Source: UBA1672 sp023140905 | Lineage (GTDB): Bacteria > Pseudomonadota > Alphaproteobacteria > Micavibrionales > Micavibrionaceae | NCBI GenBank assembly: GCA_030636745.1 | Contig: DAOVWH010000044.1 | Span: 1-13,564 of the forward strand | DNA length: 13,564 bases | Reading direction: 5' to 3' | Made by a program: the position numbers and the translations under genes | The notes under the pieces: generated by a model | Database searches by the model: none | Told to the model about the DNA's origin: nothing | Seen by the model: the letters and a program-made list of their open reading frames with translations, nothing else | Part shown: positions 6,770 through 13,564 of the stretch, in pieces | Numbering within the stretch: the stretch's first letter is position 1 | Layout of the letters: each line of letters begins with the position of its first letter

Positions 6770-8140
6770 ATGGAACAAACGCACAAGCACAAGAAGCTCT
6801 ACATAAAGACTTGGGGCTGTCAAATGAACGTCTATGACAGCAACCGTATGGTTGATATTCTGTCTGCCCTTGGCTATAAGCAAGTTAATAGCCCCGAAGA
6901 TGTGGATATGATAATCTTGAACACATGCCATATTCGGGAAAAAGCCACCGAGAAAGTATTCTCAGAACTAGGACGGCTGCGCCCATATAAGCAAGCCAAA
7001 GAATCAAAAGGCGGTAAAATGCTTATTGCTGTTGCTGGCTGTGTTGCACAAGCTGAAGGTGACATCATCATGAAACGTGCTCCATATGTTGATATGGTCT
7101 TTGGGCCGCAAGTTTATCACCAGCTTCCCGAAATGGTTCTTAAAGCCAGTAGTGACGAGCGCGTAATAAACACAGAGTTCCCAACCATCTCAAAATTCGA
7201 TAGCCTTCCCGATGAACACACAATTGAAGGAGCAAGTGCTTATCTTTCTATTCAGGAAGGTTGCGATAATTTTTGCACCTTTTGTGTTGTTCCTTATACA
7301 CGCGGCGCAGAATATTCGCGTAGTGCCAGAGAAATTATTGACGAAGCGCACAGGCTTGTAGATCAGGGTGTTCTTGAAATTATCCTTCTTGGGCAAAACG
7401 TCAATACTTACCATGGAGCCGGACTAAATGGCGGTACGTGGAAGCTAGCTAATATAATCCGGGCAATATCTGAAATTGATGGTGTTGAACGTGTCCGCTA
7501 TTCAACATCTCATCCCCGTGATATGAGCGACGATCTCATTGCTGTGCATGGCGAAATCGAAAAGCTGCAACCTTTCCTTCATTTGCCGGTACAAAGCGGC
7601 TCAGACAAGATTTTAGAATCTATGAACCGGAAACACACCGCTGATCACTATCGCGAGATCATCGCACGTTTGCGCAAAGTGTGCCCGGATATGGCTTTTT
7701 CATCAGACTATATTATCGGATTTCCCGGAGAGACAGAAGAAGACTTCGAAGCTACCATGCAACTAGCTCGTGATGTGAATTATGCTTCATGCTATTCTTT
7801 TAAATATAGTTCGCGCCCCGGTACTCCGGCAGCTAATCTCAAAGAAGGAATAGTTCCCGATCATATAGCCTCAGAGCGTCTCGCACGCTTTCAGGCTCTA
7901 ATCAACGAGCAACAAACAGCATTTAATCAAACATGCATAGGACGTACACCCCCCATCCTGTTTGATCGCAAAGGTAAAAAGCCGGACCAACTTAGTGGCC
8001 GTAGCCCTTACTTTCAATCTGTTTATGTCCAAGGTAATGAACGCTTAATAGGCCATATTATCCCCGTTAAAATCACACAGGCTTTCGATAATTCTTTGAC
8101 AGGGGAGATTGAAATTTATGAAGATGGATCAAAGGATTAA
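6770..8140 (+). CDS. miaB: tRNA-2-methylthio-N6-dimethylallyladenosine synthase MiaB
   Basis: A 456-aa radical-SAM methylthiotransferase. It converts i6A37 in tRNAs reading UNN codons to ms2i6A37, using S-adenosylmethionine and a sacrificial sulfur source. All three domains are visible. The N-terminal UPF0004 domain has cluster cysteines Cys17 (TWGCQMN), Cys53 (NTCHIRE) and Cys91 (AGCVAQ). The radical-SAM core has the CxxxCxxC motif in EGCDNFCTFC (Cys165, 169, 172) followed by VVPYTRG. The C-terminal TRAM domain covers about 380-450. The EGCxxxCxFCVVPYTRG form and the length fit MiaB rather than RimO or MtaB. ATG 6770 is used; an in-frame GTG two codons earlier (6764) is possible and no strong Shine–Dalgarno sequence decides between them. 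It heads the rightward cluster and is 5 bp from ybeY. Confidence 0.96.
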   Translation: MEQTHKHKKLYIKTWGCQMNVYDSNRMVDILSALGYKQVNSPEDVDMIILNTCHIREKATEKVFSELGRLRPYKQAKESKGGKMLIAVAGCVAQAEGDIIMKRAPYVDMVFGPQVYHQLPEMVLKASSDERVINTEFPTISKFDSLPDEHTIEGASAYLSIQEGCDNFCTFCVVPYTRGAEYSRSAREIIDEAHRLVDQGVLEIILLGQNVNTYHGAGLNGGTWKLANIIRAISEIDGVERVRYSTSHPRDMSDDLIAVHGEIEKLQPFLHLPVQSGSDKILESMNRKHTADHYREIIARLRKVCPDMAFSSDYIIGFPGETEEDFEATMQLARDVNYASCYSFKYSSRPGTPAANLKEGIVPDHIASERLARFQALINEQQTAFNQTCIGRTPPILFDRKGKKPDQLSGRSPYFQSVYVQGNERLIGHIIPVKITQAFDNSLTGEIEIYEDGSKD

Positions 8141-8145
8141 GGCAA

Positions 8146-8643
8146 ATGACACAAGTTTGTACCAACATAAATATAGACATCACATTCCAGGATAATCGCT
8201 GGACTGATGGGATAAGCAACATTGATGCTTATATTAATGATGTTATTTCCAAAGCACTAGAGGACAGGCTTCCCGGAATAAACGCAGCAGAAATTAGCAT
8301 TGTTCTGGCAGATGATGCTTTTATCCATGATCTTAACAAAACATATCGAGGAAAAGATAAACCAACAAACGTACTTTCTTTTCCTATGACTGATAGCGAA
8401 GAACTGAAAAATCCAGTAGCACCGTTTTGCGTTTTGGGCGATATCATTATTGCATTCGAAACAATTAAGCGTGAATCAGAAGAGCAAGAAAAAAAACCGA
8501 AAGACCATTTCACACACATGTTAGTTCACGGATGTTTGCATCTTTTACATTACAATCACCAAAATGATAAAGACGCTGAAGAAATGGAAACATTTGAAAT
8601 AGAAATATTAAAACGTATGGGAATTAAAAATCCGTATGAATAA
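8146..8643 (+). CDS. ybeY: endoribonuclease YbeY (rRNA maturation factor)
   Basis: A 165-aa metal-dependent endoribonuclease of the UPF0054 family, needed for 16S rRNA 3'-end processing and ribosome quality control. The substrate-binding arginine is in LNKTYRGKDKPTNVLSFP (Arg68), followed by the LGDIII strand. The zinc triad His128, His132 and His138 is present in HGCLHLLHYNH with correct H-x3-H-x5-H spacing. The motif differs from the usual HGxLHLxGYDH at two places: Gly to His at 135 and Asp to Asn at 137. Length is normal. It starts 5 bp after miaB with AAGG close upstream, so translational coupling is likely. phoH (ybeZ), normally between miaB and ybeY, is missing. Confidence 0.95.
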   Translation: MTQVCTNINIDITFQDNRWTDGISNIDAYINDVISKALEDRLPGINAAEISIVLADDAFIHDLNKTYRGKDKPTNVLSFPMTDSEELKNPVAPFCVLGDIIIAFETIKRESEEQEKKPKDHFTHMLVHGCLHLLHYNHQNDKDAEEMETFEIEILKRMGIKNPYE

Positions 8644-8696
8644 ATACAAAACTATGGCAGAATAATTTTTTTATACCTACTCTAGCATTACGGACA

Positions 8697-9845
8697 ATGA
8701 CACAAGATTCAAATAAGGCTGGCATAAACAAAGAGCCTGAAGAAAAGCCCTCCAGTACCGATGATATTATATCTCCTATTCAAAAAGGGGATGTGGAAAC
8801 GCACGAAGTCTATGATTATGACAATACGATAATTGATAAAAGAGAAGAACAAGAAATTTCTTCTCTTGCTCAAACGCTTCCTCAAGATTTAAGCTCATCA
8901 ATATTTACAGCTCTTAATAGCGATAACGGCTATTCTCTATCTCATAATAATGATAGGGACAGAGCGACTGAAACTGGATTTATAGGAAGGGTCAAATCTT
9001 ATTTCAGACCCAAAAATGATCCGTCCTTGCGTGAAACTATCGAAGAATATATCGAAAGAGAAAACAACAACGAAAAAAAAGATACTTTATTATCAAATCA
9101 TGAAAAAGTGCTTCTTTCCAATGTGCTGGAACTCCATACAATATGTGCAAAAGATGTCATGGTTCCGCGTGCTGATATTATAGGGGTTCCTGATGATATT
9201 ACTCAGAAAGAATTATTTGCCCTGTTTTCTGAAAAACAATATAGCCGCTACCCAGTCTATAAAAATACATTAGACAATATCGTAGGATCTATTCATATCA
9301 AAGATATCCTTATTTCTATCGCACGCGGGGAGAAATTTGACATGGATAATCTAATTCGCGATATACCGATTATATCACCATCAATGCATACGCTGGATCT
9401 TTTAACTCAAATGCGCATGACTCGTAAACATCTCGTATTGGTTGTTGATGAATTTGGTGGAATTGACGGACTGGTCACAATAAGTGACATGATTGAAGCT
9501 ATTGTAGGAGAAATAGATGATGAACATAATCTGGAAATTCAACCAGAAATAAGCTTACAAACCGATGGTACATTGATTGCTGATGCCCGTTATTATATAG
9601 ATGAATTTGAAGAAATTTATGGTGAAATATTAAGCGAAGAAGAACGTGATGAAAACGATACTCTTGGTGGCTTAATGTTTGATCTGGCAGGTCGTGTCCC
9701 GGCAAGAGGTGAAGTCCTTAAACATAGTTCCGGCATGGTTTTTGAAATAGTAGATGCAGATCCTCGACGGGTTAAACGTTTACGTATTCGGAATATCCCG
9801 CAACCTAGATCCTGCCCCCTAAGCAAACTAAAGATTAACAACTAA
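8697..9845 (+). CDS. corC: CorC/HlyC family protein with paired CBS domains
   Basis: A 382-aa soluble protein. After a long polar, acidic N-terminal region (about 1-105) and a short helical linker come two CBS domains (about 150-205 and 218-275), with typical stretches AKDVMVPRADI, SRYPVYKNTLDNIVGSIHIKDIL and VVDEFGGIDGLVTISDMIEAIVGEI. A CorC_HlyC (transporter-associated) domain follows (about 288-368), with DTLGGLMFDLAGRVPARGE. The DUF21 membrane domain of larger relatives is absent. Family members are linked to magnesium and cobalt efflux, and CBS pairs usually bind adenine nucleotides; the direct activity is not settled. Older annotations call it hemolysin or TlyC. The N-terminal extension is longer than in compact relatives. 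It lies 53 bp after ybeY and 19 bp before lnt, matching the conserved ybeY–corC–lnt order. Confidence 0.92.
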   Translation: MTQDSNKAGINKEPEEKPSSTDDIISPIQKGDVETHEVYDYDNTIIDKREEQEISSLAQTLPQDLSSSIFTALNSDNGYSLSHNNDRDRATETGFIGRVKSYFRPKNDPSLRETIEEYIERENNNEKKDTLLSNHEKVLLSNVLELHTICAKDVMVPRADIIGVPDDITQKELFALFSEKQYSRYPVYKNTLDNIVGSIHIKDILISIARGEKFDMDNLIRDIPIISPSMHTLDLLTQMRMTRKHLVLVVDEFGGIDGLVTISDMIEAIVGEIDDEHNLEIQPEISLQTDGTLIADARYYIDEFEEIYGEILSEEERDENDTLGGLMFDLAGRVPARGEVLKHSSGMVFEIVDADPRRVKRLRIRNIPQPRSCPLSKLKINN

Positions 9846-9864
9846 TAGATATAAGTTAAGTGCT

Positions 9865-11439
9865 ATGTTCAAGAGCGCACCACAATCAGAATTACCGAGC
9901 AAAACTGGTTGGCAAAACAGCAAAAATTTGCGGTTATCAATTAAACTACTAGCTGTATTTCTGATAGGGGCTTTTAGTGCTTTATCTATGGCACCAAATA
10001 GCTTTTGGCCAGCAATCTTCTTCGGGCTTAGCTCTCTATACATAATGGTAGAACGCGCCTCGACACCTTCCAGAGCGGCCCTTTTTACATTCATTTTTTC
10101 TCTAGGATATTTTAGTTTCAGTCTTTCATGGATTGGAAACGCCCTGCTCGTAGAAGATAACCCTTATTGGTGGATGTGGCCTTTTGCAGTAAGTGGACTT
10201 CCCATTATTCTGGCCATTTTTCCAGCAATCTGCATAGGTTTTTACAAAGCTCTAACTCAACGCTATATAAAACACAAAAATTCGGTTCTGAATTACATAG
10301 CTTTTTGCCTATGTTTAGCCTTATCTGATTACGCACGTGGTCACTTCTTTACAGGTTTTCCATGGAATCTATATGGCTATACATGGAGCAAAATTTTGCC
10401 AATCGCGCAACTTGCTTCTCTTCCAAGTATCTATTTTCTTAATACTGTAACTATCTTCTGGGGAACAGCTCCGGCTTTTATACTTAGCAAACAAAAAAAT
10501 AAGATACATAATGCGTTATTTATAATATTCATTATCATCAGTTTTATTACTGCCTATTTATATGGCTATTCACGTATAAACTCATATAACAGCCATCCAT
10601 CCGAGAACGTAAAACTCATGCAAGTTATTGTTGTTCAACCCAATATTAAACAAAGCGATAAATGGAAAAAAGAAAAACGTTCGCAGAATTTTATAGATCT
10701 GGTTGAAATGTCGCATTACCGGAAAGAAGCCTTGCAGGATATAAATTATACACCAAAACAAACAATAATTATCTGGCCGGAAACAGCAATCAGCCAAGAT
10801 ATTATCGAAACAACTTGGACGATGAATCAAATCCGTGGAATGCTTAAAACTTATCCGGGAGATGTCTATCTAATAGCAGGAACAATGCGTTATTTGTCCC
10901 AAAATAAGGATGATCCTAAAACTTTTTATAACAGCATAATCACCCTCAATAAGAACGGAGAAGTCATTGATATTTATGACAAGAAACACCTTGTTCCATT
11001 TGGTGAGTATATCCCTTTAGATAGTTACATAAAACTTTCACCAGTGGTAGGGTTCTCTGGGTTTAAGAAAGGAAACAAGCCTAATTTACGCATAATTGAA
11101 ACAAACCAAAATGATGTAAATAAGGGAAATACTGCATTTAAATTTATAGCACTAATATGCTACGAAGCTATTTTTCCGAGATATGTGCATATGACATATT
11201 CAGAAAAGCCGGACTTTATTGTTAACGTCACTAATGATGCATGGTATGGCAATAGTGTCGGCCCTTATCAACATGCCGTTCAAGCACAATTCAGAGCAAT
11301 CGAATCCCGTTTGCCTTTCATAAGAAGTGCCAATACCGGAATTAGCATGGTCGCAGACCGTACCGGAAAAATTATCTCAAAGACAGAATTAATGAAAAAA
11401 AATATACTTCGTGAAAATTTTATTCTGCCCATTGATTAA
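9865..11439 (+). CDS. lnt: apolipoprotein N-acyltransferase Lnt
   Basis: A 524-aa inner-membrane enzyme that adds the third acyl chain to the N-terminal cysteine of lipoproteins, the last step of lipoprotein maturation before Lol sorting. The N-terminal half (about 25-235) contains several hydrophobic segments. The C-terminal half is a periplasmic nitrilase-like domain followed by a conserved end region. The catalytic triad is intact: Glu306 in IIIWPETAI, Lys373 in YDKKHLVPFGEY and Cys432 in ALICYEAIFP; Glu381 and Glu434 are also kept. NVTNDAWYGNSVGPYQH and FIRSANTGIS are typical of the family. The first 20 or so residues are polar and variable, so a later start cannot be excluded, but the next methionine would remove part of the first membrane segment. 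It follows corC by 19 bp and closes the cluster. Confidence 0.95.
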   Translation: MFKSAPQSELPSKTGWQNSKNLRLSIKLLAVFLIGAFSALSMAPNSFWPAIFFGLSSLYIMVERASTPSRAALFTFIFSLGYFSFSLSWIGNALLVEDNPYWWMWPFAVSGLPIILAIFPAICIGFYKALTQRYIKHKNSVLNYIAFCLCLALSDYARGHFFTGFPWNLYGYTWSKILPIAQLASLPSIYFLNTVTIFWGTAPAFILSKQKNKIHNALFIIFIIISFITAYLYGYSRINSYNSHPSENVKLMQVIVVQPNIKQSDKWKKEKRSQNFIDLVEMSHYRKEALQDINYTPKQTIIIWPETAISQDIIETTWTMNQIRGMLKTYPGDVYLIAGTMRYLSQNKDDPKTFYNSIITLNKNGEVIDIYDKKHLVPFGEYIPLDSYIKLSPVVGFSGFKKGNKPNLRIIETNQNDVNKGNTAFKFIALICYEAIFPRYVHMTYSEKPDFIVNVTNDAWYGNSVGPYQHAVQAQFRAIESRLPFIRSANTGISMVADRTGKIISKTELMKKNILRENFILPID

Positions 11440-11488
11440 TGAATGTAAAGTAATTATAAAAGAAAAAGGTGAGTTTTACTAAAGGGCT

Positions 11489-11496
11489 TTAAGTAT
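11489..11496 (+). repeat. left arm of inverted octamer near the XRE promoter (candidate operator)
   Basis: TTAAGTAT here is an exact inverted copy of ATACTTAA at 11572-11579, which overlaps the -10 box of the XRE promoter. XRE regulators often autoregulate through inverted repeats. The octamer is short and AT-rich, so chance is a real alternative. Confidence 0.25.
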
Positions 11497-11504
11497 TCTT
11501 GTGC

Positions 11505-11520
11505 AAAACCACATGGTTTT
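11505..11520 (+). terminator. weak hairpin downstream of lnt
   Basis: AAAACC (11505-11510) and GGTTTT (11515-11520) form a 6-bp stem with loop ACAT, followed by ACTTTTGT rather than a clean T run. It lies 66 bp after the lnt stop and could be a weak terminator. The right arm can also pair with GTAAACC at 11536-11542. Confidence 0.3.
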
Positions 11521-11547
11521 ACTTTTGTATAGTATGTAAACCTTGGG

Positions 11548-11576
11548 TTGAAACACATATTAAGACACCATATACT
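11548..11576 (+). promoter_or_regulatory. sigma70-type promoter for the XRE regulator
   Basis: TTGAAA (11548-11553) and TATACT (11571-11576) are separated by exactly 17 nt, 5/6 and 4/6 matches to consensus with optimal spacing. The predicted start near 11583 leaves a leader of about 145 nt before the XRE ATG. In the 288-bp gap between lnt and the XRE gene (11440-11727) I see only this promoter, the hairpin pair and the inverted octamer. Confidence 0.6.
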
Positions 11577-11579
11577 TAA
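11572..11579 (+). repeat. right arm of inverted octamer overlapping the -10 box
   Basis: ATACTTAA overlaps TATACT of the XRE promoter and is the exact reverse complement of 11489-11496. A repressor bound here would block RNA polymerase. The functional reading is inference. Confidence 0.25.
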
Positions 11580-11727
11580 GAACCTATTGCATACAATGGA
11601 ATGCTGTTGTAGAGAAATATTTACCTTTGCTAATGGAGAAATAACGCTAAGAACAAATCGTTTGAAGTAAAAGTATAGGTTTTTTTGTTTTAATAAATAA
11701 TTATGTAGATGAGTATTGAGTAAGATA

Positions 11728-12192
11728 ATGCCAAAAATTAAAAGAAAAACTAAAGGAACTGCGGACATAATTGATAAACACGTTGGTATCCGCATTCGTA
11801 ATCGACGCACACTTATGGGACTTAGTCAGGAAAAACTGGCTGATTCTGTGGGGGTAACATTCCAACAGGTTCAAAAATATGAACGTGGTACAAATCGGGT
11901 TAGTGCTAGTCGTCTATTCAGTTTCAGCAAAATATTGGGAGTTTCTATTGACTATTTTTATAATGGTCTTGACAATGACGGGGCTCCTACGTCCAATCCC
12001 GTATATGGTATGGCAGATAATGAACAAGATGCCTTTGAAGGGATTTCGGAAAAAGCAAAATCTATTCCCGAAGATTTGCTGGCACATAAAGAAACGCTTG
12101 AATTAGTAAGAACTTATTATTCTATCTCTGATATTAAAAAGCGCAAAGAGATACTACGTTTTATTAAATCTATGGCTGAAATGGCTCAATAG
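11728..12192 (+). CDS. XRE/Cro-CI family transcriptional regulator
   Basis: A 154-aa DNA-binding protein. A basic N-terminal tail (KIKRKTKG) leads into an HTH_3 domain at about 20-77: VGIRIRNRRTLMGLSQEKLA, then the recognition region VTFQQVQKYERGTNRVSASRL and the closing LGVSIDYFYNG. An acidic linker and a helical C-terminal region rich in lysine and leucine follow (about 105-154), probably for oligomerisation. The TFQQVQKYERGTNR signature is typical of a regulator family widespread in Alphaproteobacteria, to which I believe PhrR and PraR belong, and a member often sits between lnt and metK. The effector and targets are not evident. ATG 11728 is preferred over the in-frame TTG at 11716, because GAG lies about 8 nt before the ATG. 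A promoter upstream and a terminator downstream suggest a single-gene transcript. Confidence 0.92.
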   Translation: MPKIKRKTKGTADIIDKHVGIRIRNRRTLMGLSQEKLADSVGVTFQQVQKYERGTNRVSASRLFSFSKILGVSIDYFYNGLDNDGAPTSNPVYGMADNEQDAFEGISEKAKSIPEDLLAHKETLELVRTYYSISDIKKRKEILRFIKSMAEMAQ

Positions 12193-12231
12193 CGAAGCGT
12201 AATAAAGAATTCTAATAATATAAATTTAAAG

Positions 12232-12260
12232 AAAAGGGCTTGTAATAAGCCTTTTTTTTT
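12232..12260 (+). terminator. rho-independent terminator after the XRE gene
   Basis: AAAAGGGCTT pairs with AAGCCTTTTT across loop GTAAT (10 bp with one G·T), and the T run continues to nine T's (12252-12260). It lies 40 bp after the XRE stop and separates it from metK. This is the clearest terminator in the window. Confidence 0.85.
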
Positions 12261-12262
12261 GT

Positions 12263-12347
12263 ATTAGTGGGCAGCGCAGGATTGTAAATAAGCTCCTTCT
12301 ATTCAGGAAATCTTGATTGCATAATTTACATATATTCTCACCCTAAT
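12263..12347 (+). promoter_or_regulatory. metK upstream leader with possible secondary structure
   Basis: In the 109-bp gap before metK, ATTAG(T)GG (12263-12270) can pair with CCCTAAT (12341-12347), enclosing a small hairpin TCCT/AGGA (12294-12308, 7-nt loop). A -10-like CATAAT at 12320-12325 lies inside this region; if it is the promoter, the outer stem is never transcribed as leader. I could not match it to a known SAM riboswitch class. Confidence 0.25.
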
Positions 12348-12369
12348 AAAAAACAGGACGCTAATAAAG

Positions 12370-13557
12370 ATGGAACAGCAAAGCTTAACAGACTATATAT
12401 TTACAAGTGAATCAGTATCAGAAGGTCACCCGGACAAAGTATGTGACCGTCTTTCAGATACCATTCTGGACTTATATCTAAAGGCAGATCCTAATTCTCA
12501 TGTTGCCTGTGAAACTCTGGTTACAACCGATACAGTGGTTATCGCAGGAGAAACACGTGGCCCTGAAAGTATAACAAAAGGTGTAATTGAACAAGCAACC
12601 AGAGATGCAATTAAAGATATTGGCTATGATCAAGAAGGGTTTAGCTATAAAAATGTGAATATTGATATAAAACTGCACAGTCAATCTGCTGATATTGCAC
12701 AAGGCGTAGATGCCGGTGCCGGTGTGGACAAAGAAGAAGGAGCCGGCGATCAGGGCATAATGTTTGGCTATGCATGCCGCGAAACAGAAGCTTATATGCC
12801 AGCCCCACTACATTATTCGCACGAGATTTTACGACGTTTATCAGAAGCCCGCAAAAATGGTGACTTAGCTGGAAAAATAGAGCCTGATGCAAAATCCCAA
12901 ATAACACTGAAATACAGCAATGATAAACCGGTTTATGCAACTTCAGTTGTTGTTTCTACACAACATGCTCCAGACCTTAGTCAAGAAGACGTGAAAGAGC
13001 TTGTTCGCCCTTATGTAGAACAAGTTCTGCCGGAAGGATGGATGCCACCTGAAGAAGAATTCTATGTCAACCCGACAGGACGTTTTGTAATCGGTGGTCC
13101 GGTTGGAGATACAGGTGTGACAGGACGAAAAATTATTGTTGATACTTATGGCGGTGCGGCACCTCATGGTGGGGGAGCTTTCTCTGGTAAAGATCCAACA
13201 AAAGTTGACCGTTCTGCTGCTTATGTCGCACGTTATCTAGCGAAGAACGTTGTTGCATCAGGTTATGCTGATGGCTGTACTATTCAGCTTTCGTACGCAA
13301 TTGGAGTTTCCAGACCAATTTCTATTTACTTAAATACTCATGGCACAGGAAAAGCACCGGAATCGGTTATTGTAGACGCATTAACAAAACTTGTGGACTT
13401 GTCCCCTCGCGGTATCCGTGAACACTTACAGCTTAACAAACCTATTTATGAGGTAACATCTGCATATGGACATTTTGGCCGTACGCCGGAAGCAAATGGA
13501 GCCTTCTCTTGGGAAAAAACAGATCTTGTAGAAGAACTTCAACGCCTTGTTGGATAA
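12370..13557 (+). CDS. metK: S-adenosylmethionine synthase MetK
   Basis: A complete 395-aa methionine adenosyltransferase, which makes S-adenosylmethionine from methionine and ATP in the cytoplasm, normally as a tetramer with Mg2+ and K+. All signatures are visible: FTSESVSEGHPDKVCDRLSD near residues 11-30 (catalytic His20, metal ligand Asp22), the hexapeptide-like GAGDQGIMFGYA (about 125-136), and the glycine-rich loop GGGAFSGKDPTKVDRSAAY (about 266-284). Length is in the normal 380-400 range and no residue looks disrupted. The ATG at 12370 starts just before the conserved domain; AGGA lies about 12 nt upstream, a long spacing for a Shine–Dalgarno sequence. It is separated from the XRE gene by a terminator, so it has its own promoter. 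The product feeds MiaB and other methyl- and radical-SAM enzymes. Confidence 0.98.
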   Translation: MEQQSLTDYIFTSESVSEGHPDKVCDRLSDTILDLYLKADPNSHVACETLVTTDTVVIAGETRGPESITKGVIEQATRDAIKDIGYDQEGFSYKNVNIDIKLHSQSADIAQGVDAGAGVDKEEGAGDQGIMFGYACRETEAYMPAPLHYSHEILRRLSEARKNGDLAGKIEPDAKSQITLKYSNDKPVYATSVVVSTQHAPDLSQEDVKELVRPYVEQVLPEGWMPPEEEFYVNPTGRFVIGGPVGDTGVTGRKIIVDTYGGAAPHGGGAFSGKDPTKVDRSAAYVARYLAKNVVASGYADGCTIQLSYAIGVSRPISIYLNTHGTGKAPESVIVDALTKLVDLSPRGIREHLQLNKPIYEVTSAYGHFGRTPEANGAFSWEKTDLVEELQRLVG

Positions 13558-13564
13558 TGAGTAA
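13557..13564 (+). CDS. possible start of next gene (overlapping metK stop), truncated by window end
   Basis: The metK stop reads TAATG, giving an ATG at 13557-13559 that overlaps the stop by one base and continues ATG AGT AA. Such overlaps often mark a translationally coupled next gene. In many Alphaproteobacteria metK is followed by trmB, the tRNA (guanine-N7)-methyltransferase gene. Only eight bases are present, so identity is a guess from gene order. Confidence 0.25.

Noticed and set aside
11454..11810. 118-codon open frame on the minus strand across the lnt–XRE spacer
   Set aside because: It runs antisense into the XRE coding region and shows no family motif or plausible ribosome binding site. 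It looks like a chance frame in AT-rich DNA.
12261..12369. SAM-II or SAM/SAH riboswitch before metK
   Set aside because: The expected compact pseudoknot and conserved loop sequences could not be fitted, so no known class is called.

Overview
The window looks like core chromosome of an AT-rich alphaproteobacterium with a two-membrane envelope. Three things point there. One is a bacterial homologue of the mitochondrial complex I accessory subunit NDUFS4. Another is the gene order miaB–ybeY–corC–lnt–XRE regulator–metK, which is typical of Alphaproteobacteria. The third is a set of envelope genes (lnt and an MsbA-like exporter). The order or family cannot be fixed from sequence alone. Base composition looks similar throughout, and I see no IS element, CRISPR array, phage gene or toxin–antitoxin pair.

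Layout. Positions 1-592 hold a GNAT acetyltransferase reading frame on the + strand that has no usable start codon and a degraded acetyl-CoA loop, so it may be decaying. From 648 to 6641 everything is on the - strand. In coordinate order these are tRNA-Arg(TCT), the NDUFS4-like subunit, tRNA-Pro(TGG), a membrane-anchored DUF192 protein, an MsbA-like ABC exporter, a NagD-like HAD hydrolase, a small secreted four-cysteine protein of unknown function, and a D-2-hydroxyacid dehydrogenase. Coding direction switches in a short divergent region at 6642-6769. From there to the end everything is on the + strand: miaB, ybeY, corC, lnt, an XRE regulator, a strong terminator and metK. The last eight bases may be the start of the next gene.

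How the genes work together. miaB (tRNA thiomethylation) and ybeY (rRNA maturation and ribosome quality control) are translation-related and lie 5 bp apart. corC and lnt follow closely and are probably in the same operon. phoH (ybeZ), which normally sits between miaB and ybeY, is absent. The XRE regulator has its own good sigma70-type promoter. metK is insulated from it by a hairpin plus T-tract terminator and has its own leader. metK makes the S-adenosylmethionine that MiaB consumes.

I did not find an obvious undescribed multi-gene system. The best leads are small: a possibly leaderless secreted protein of unknown function, the missing phoH, a YbeY with altered residues in its metal motif, possible operators at the XRE promoter, a possible structured leader before metK, and the damaged GNAT gene beside a tRNA.
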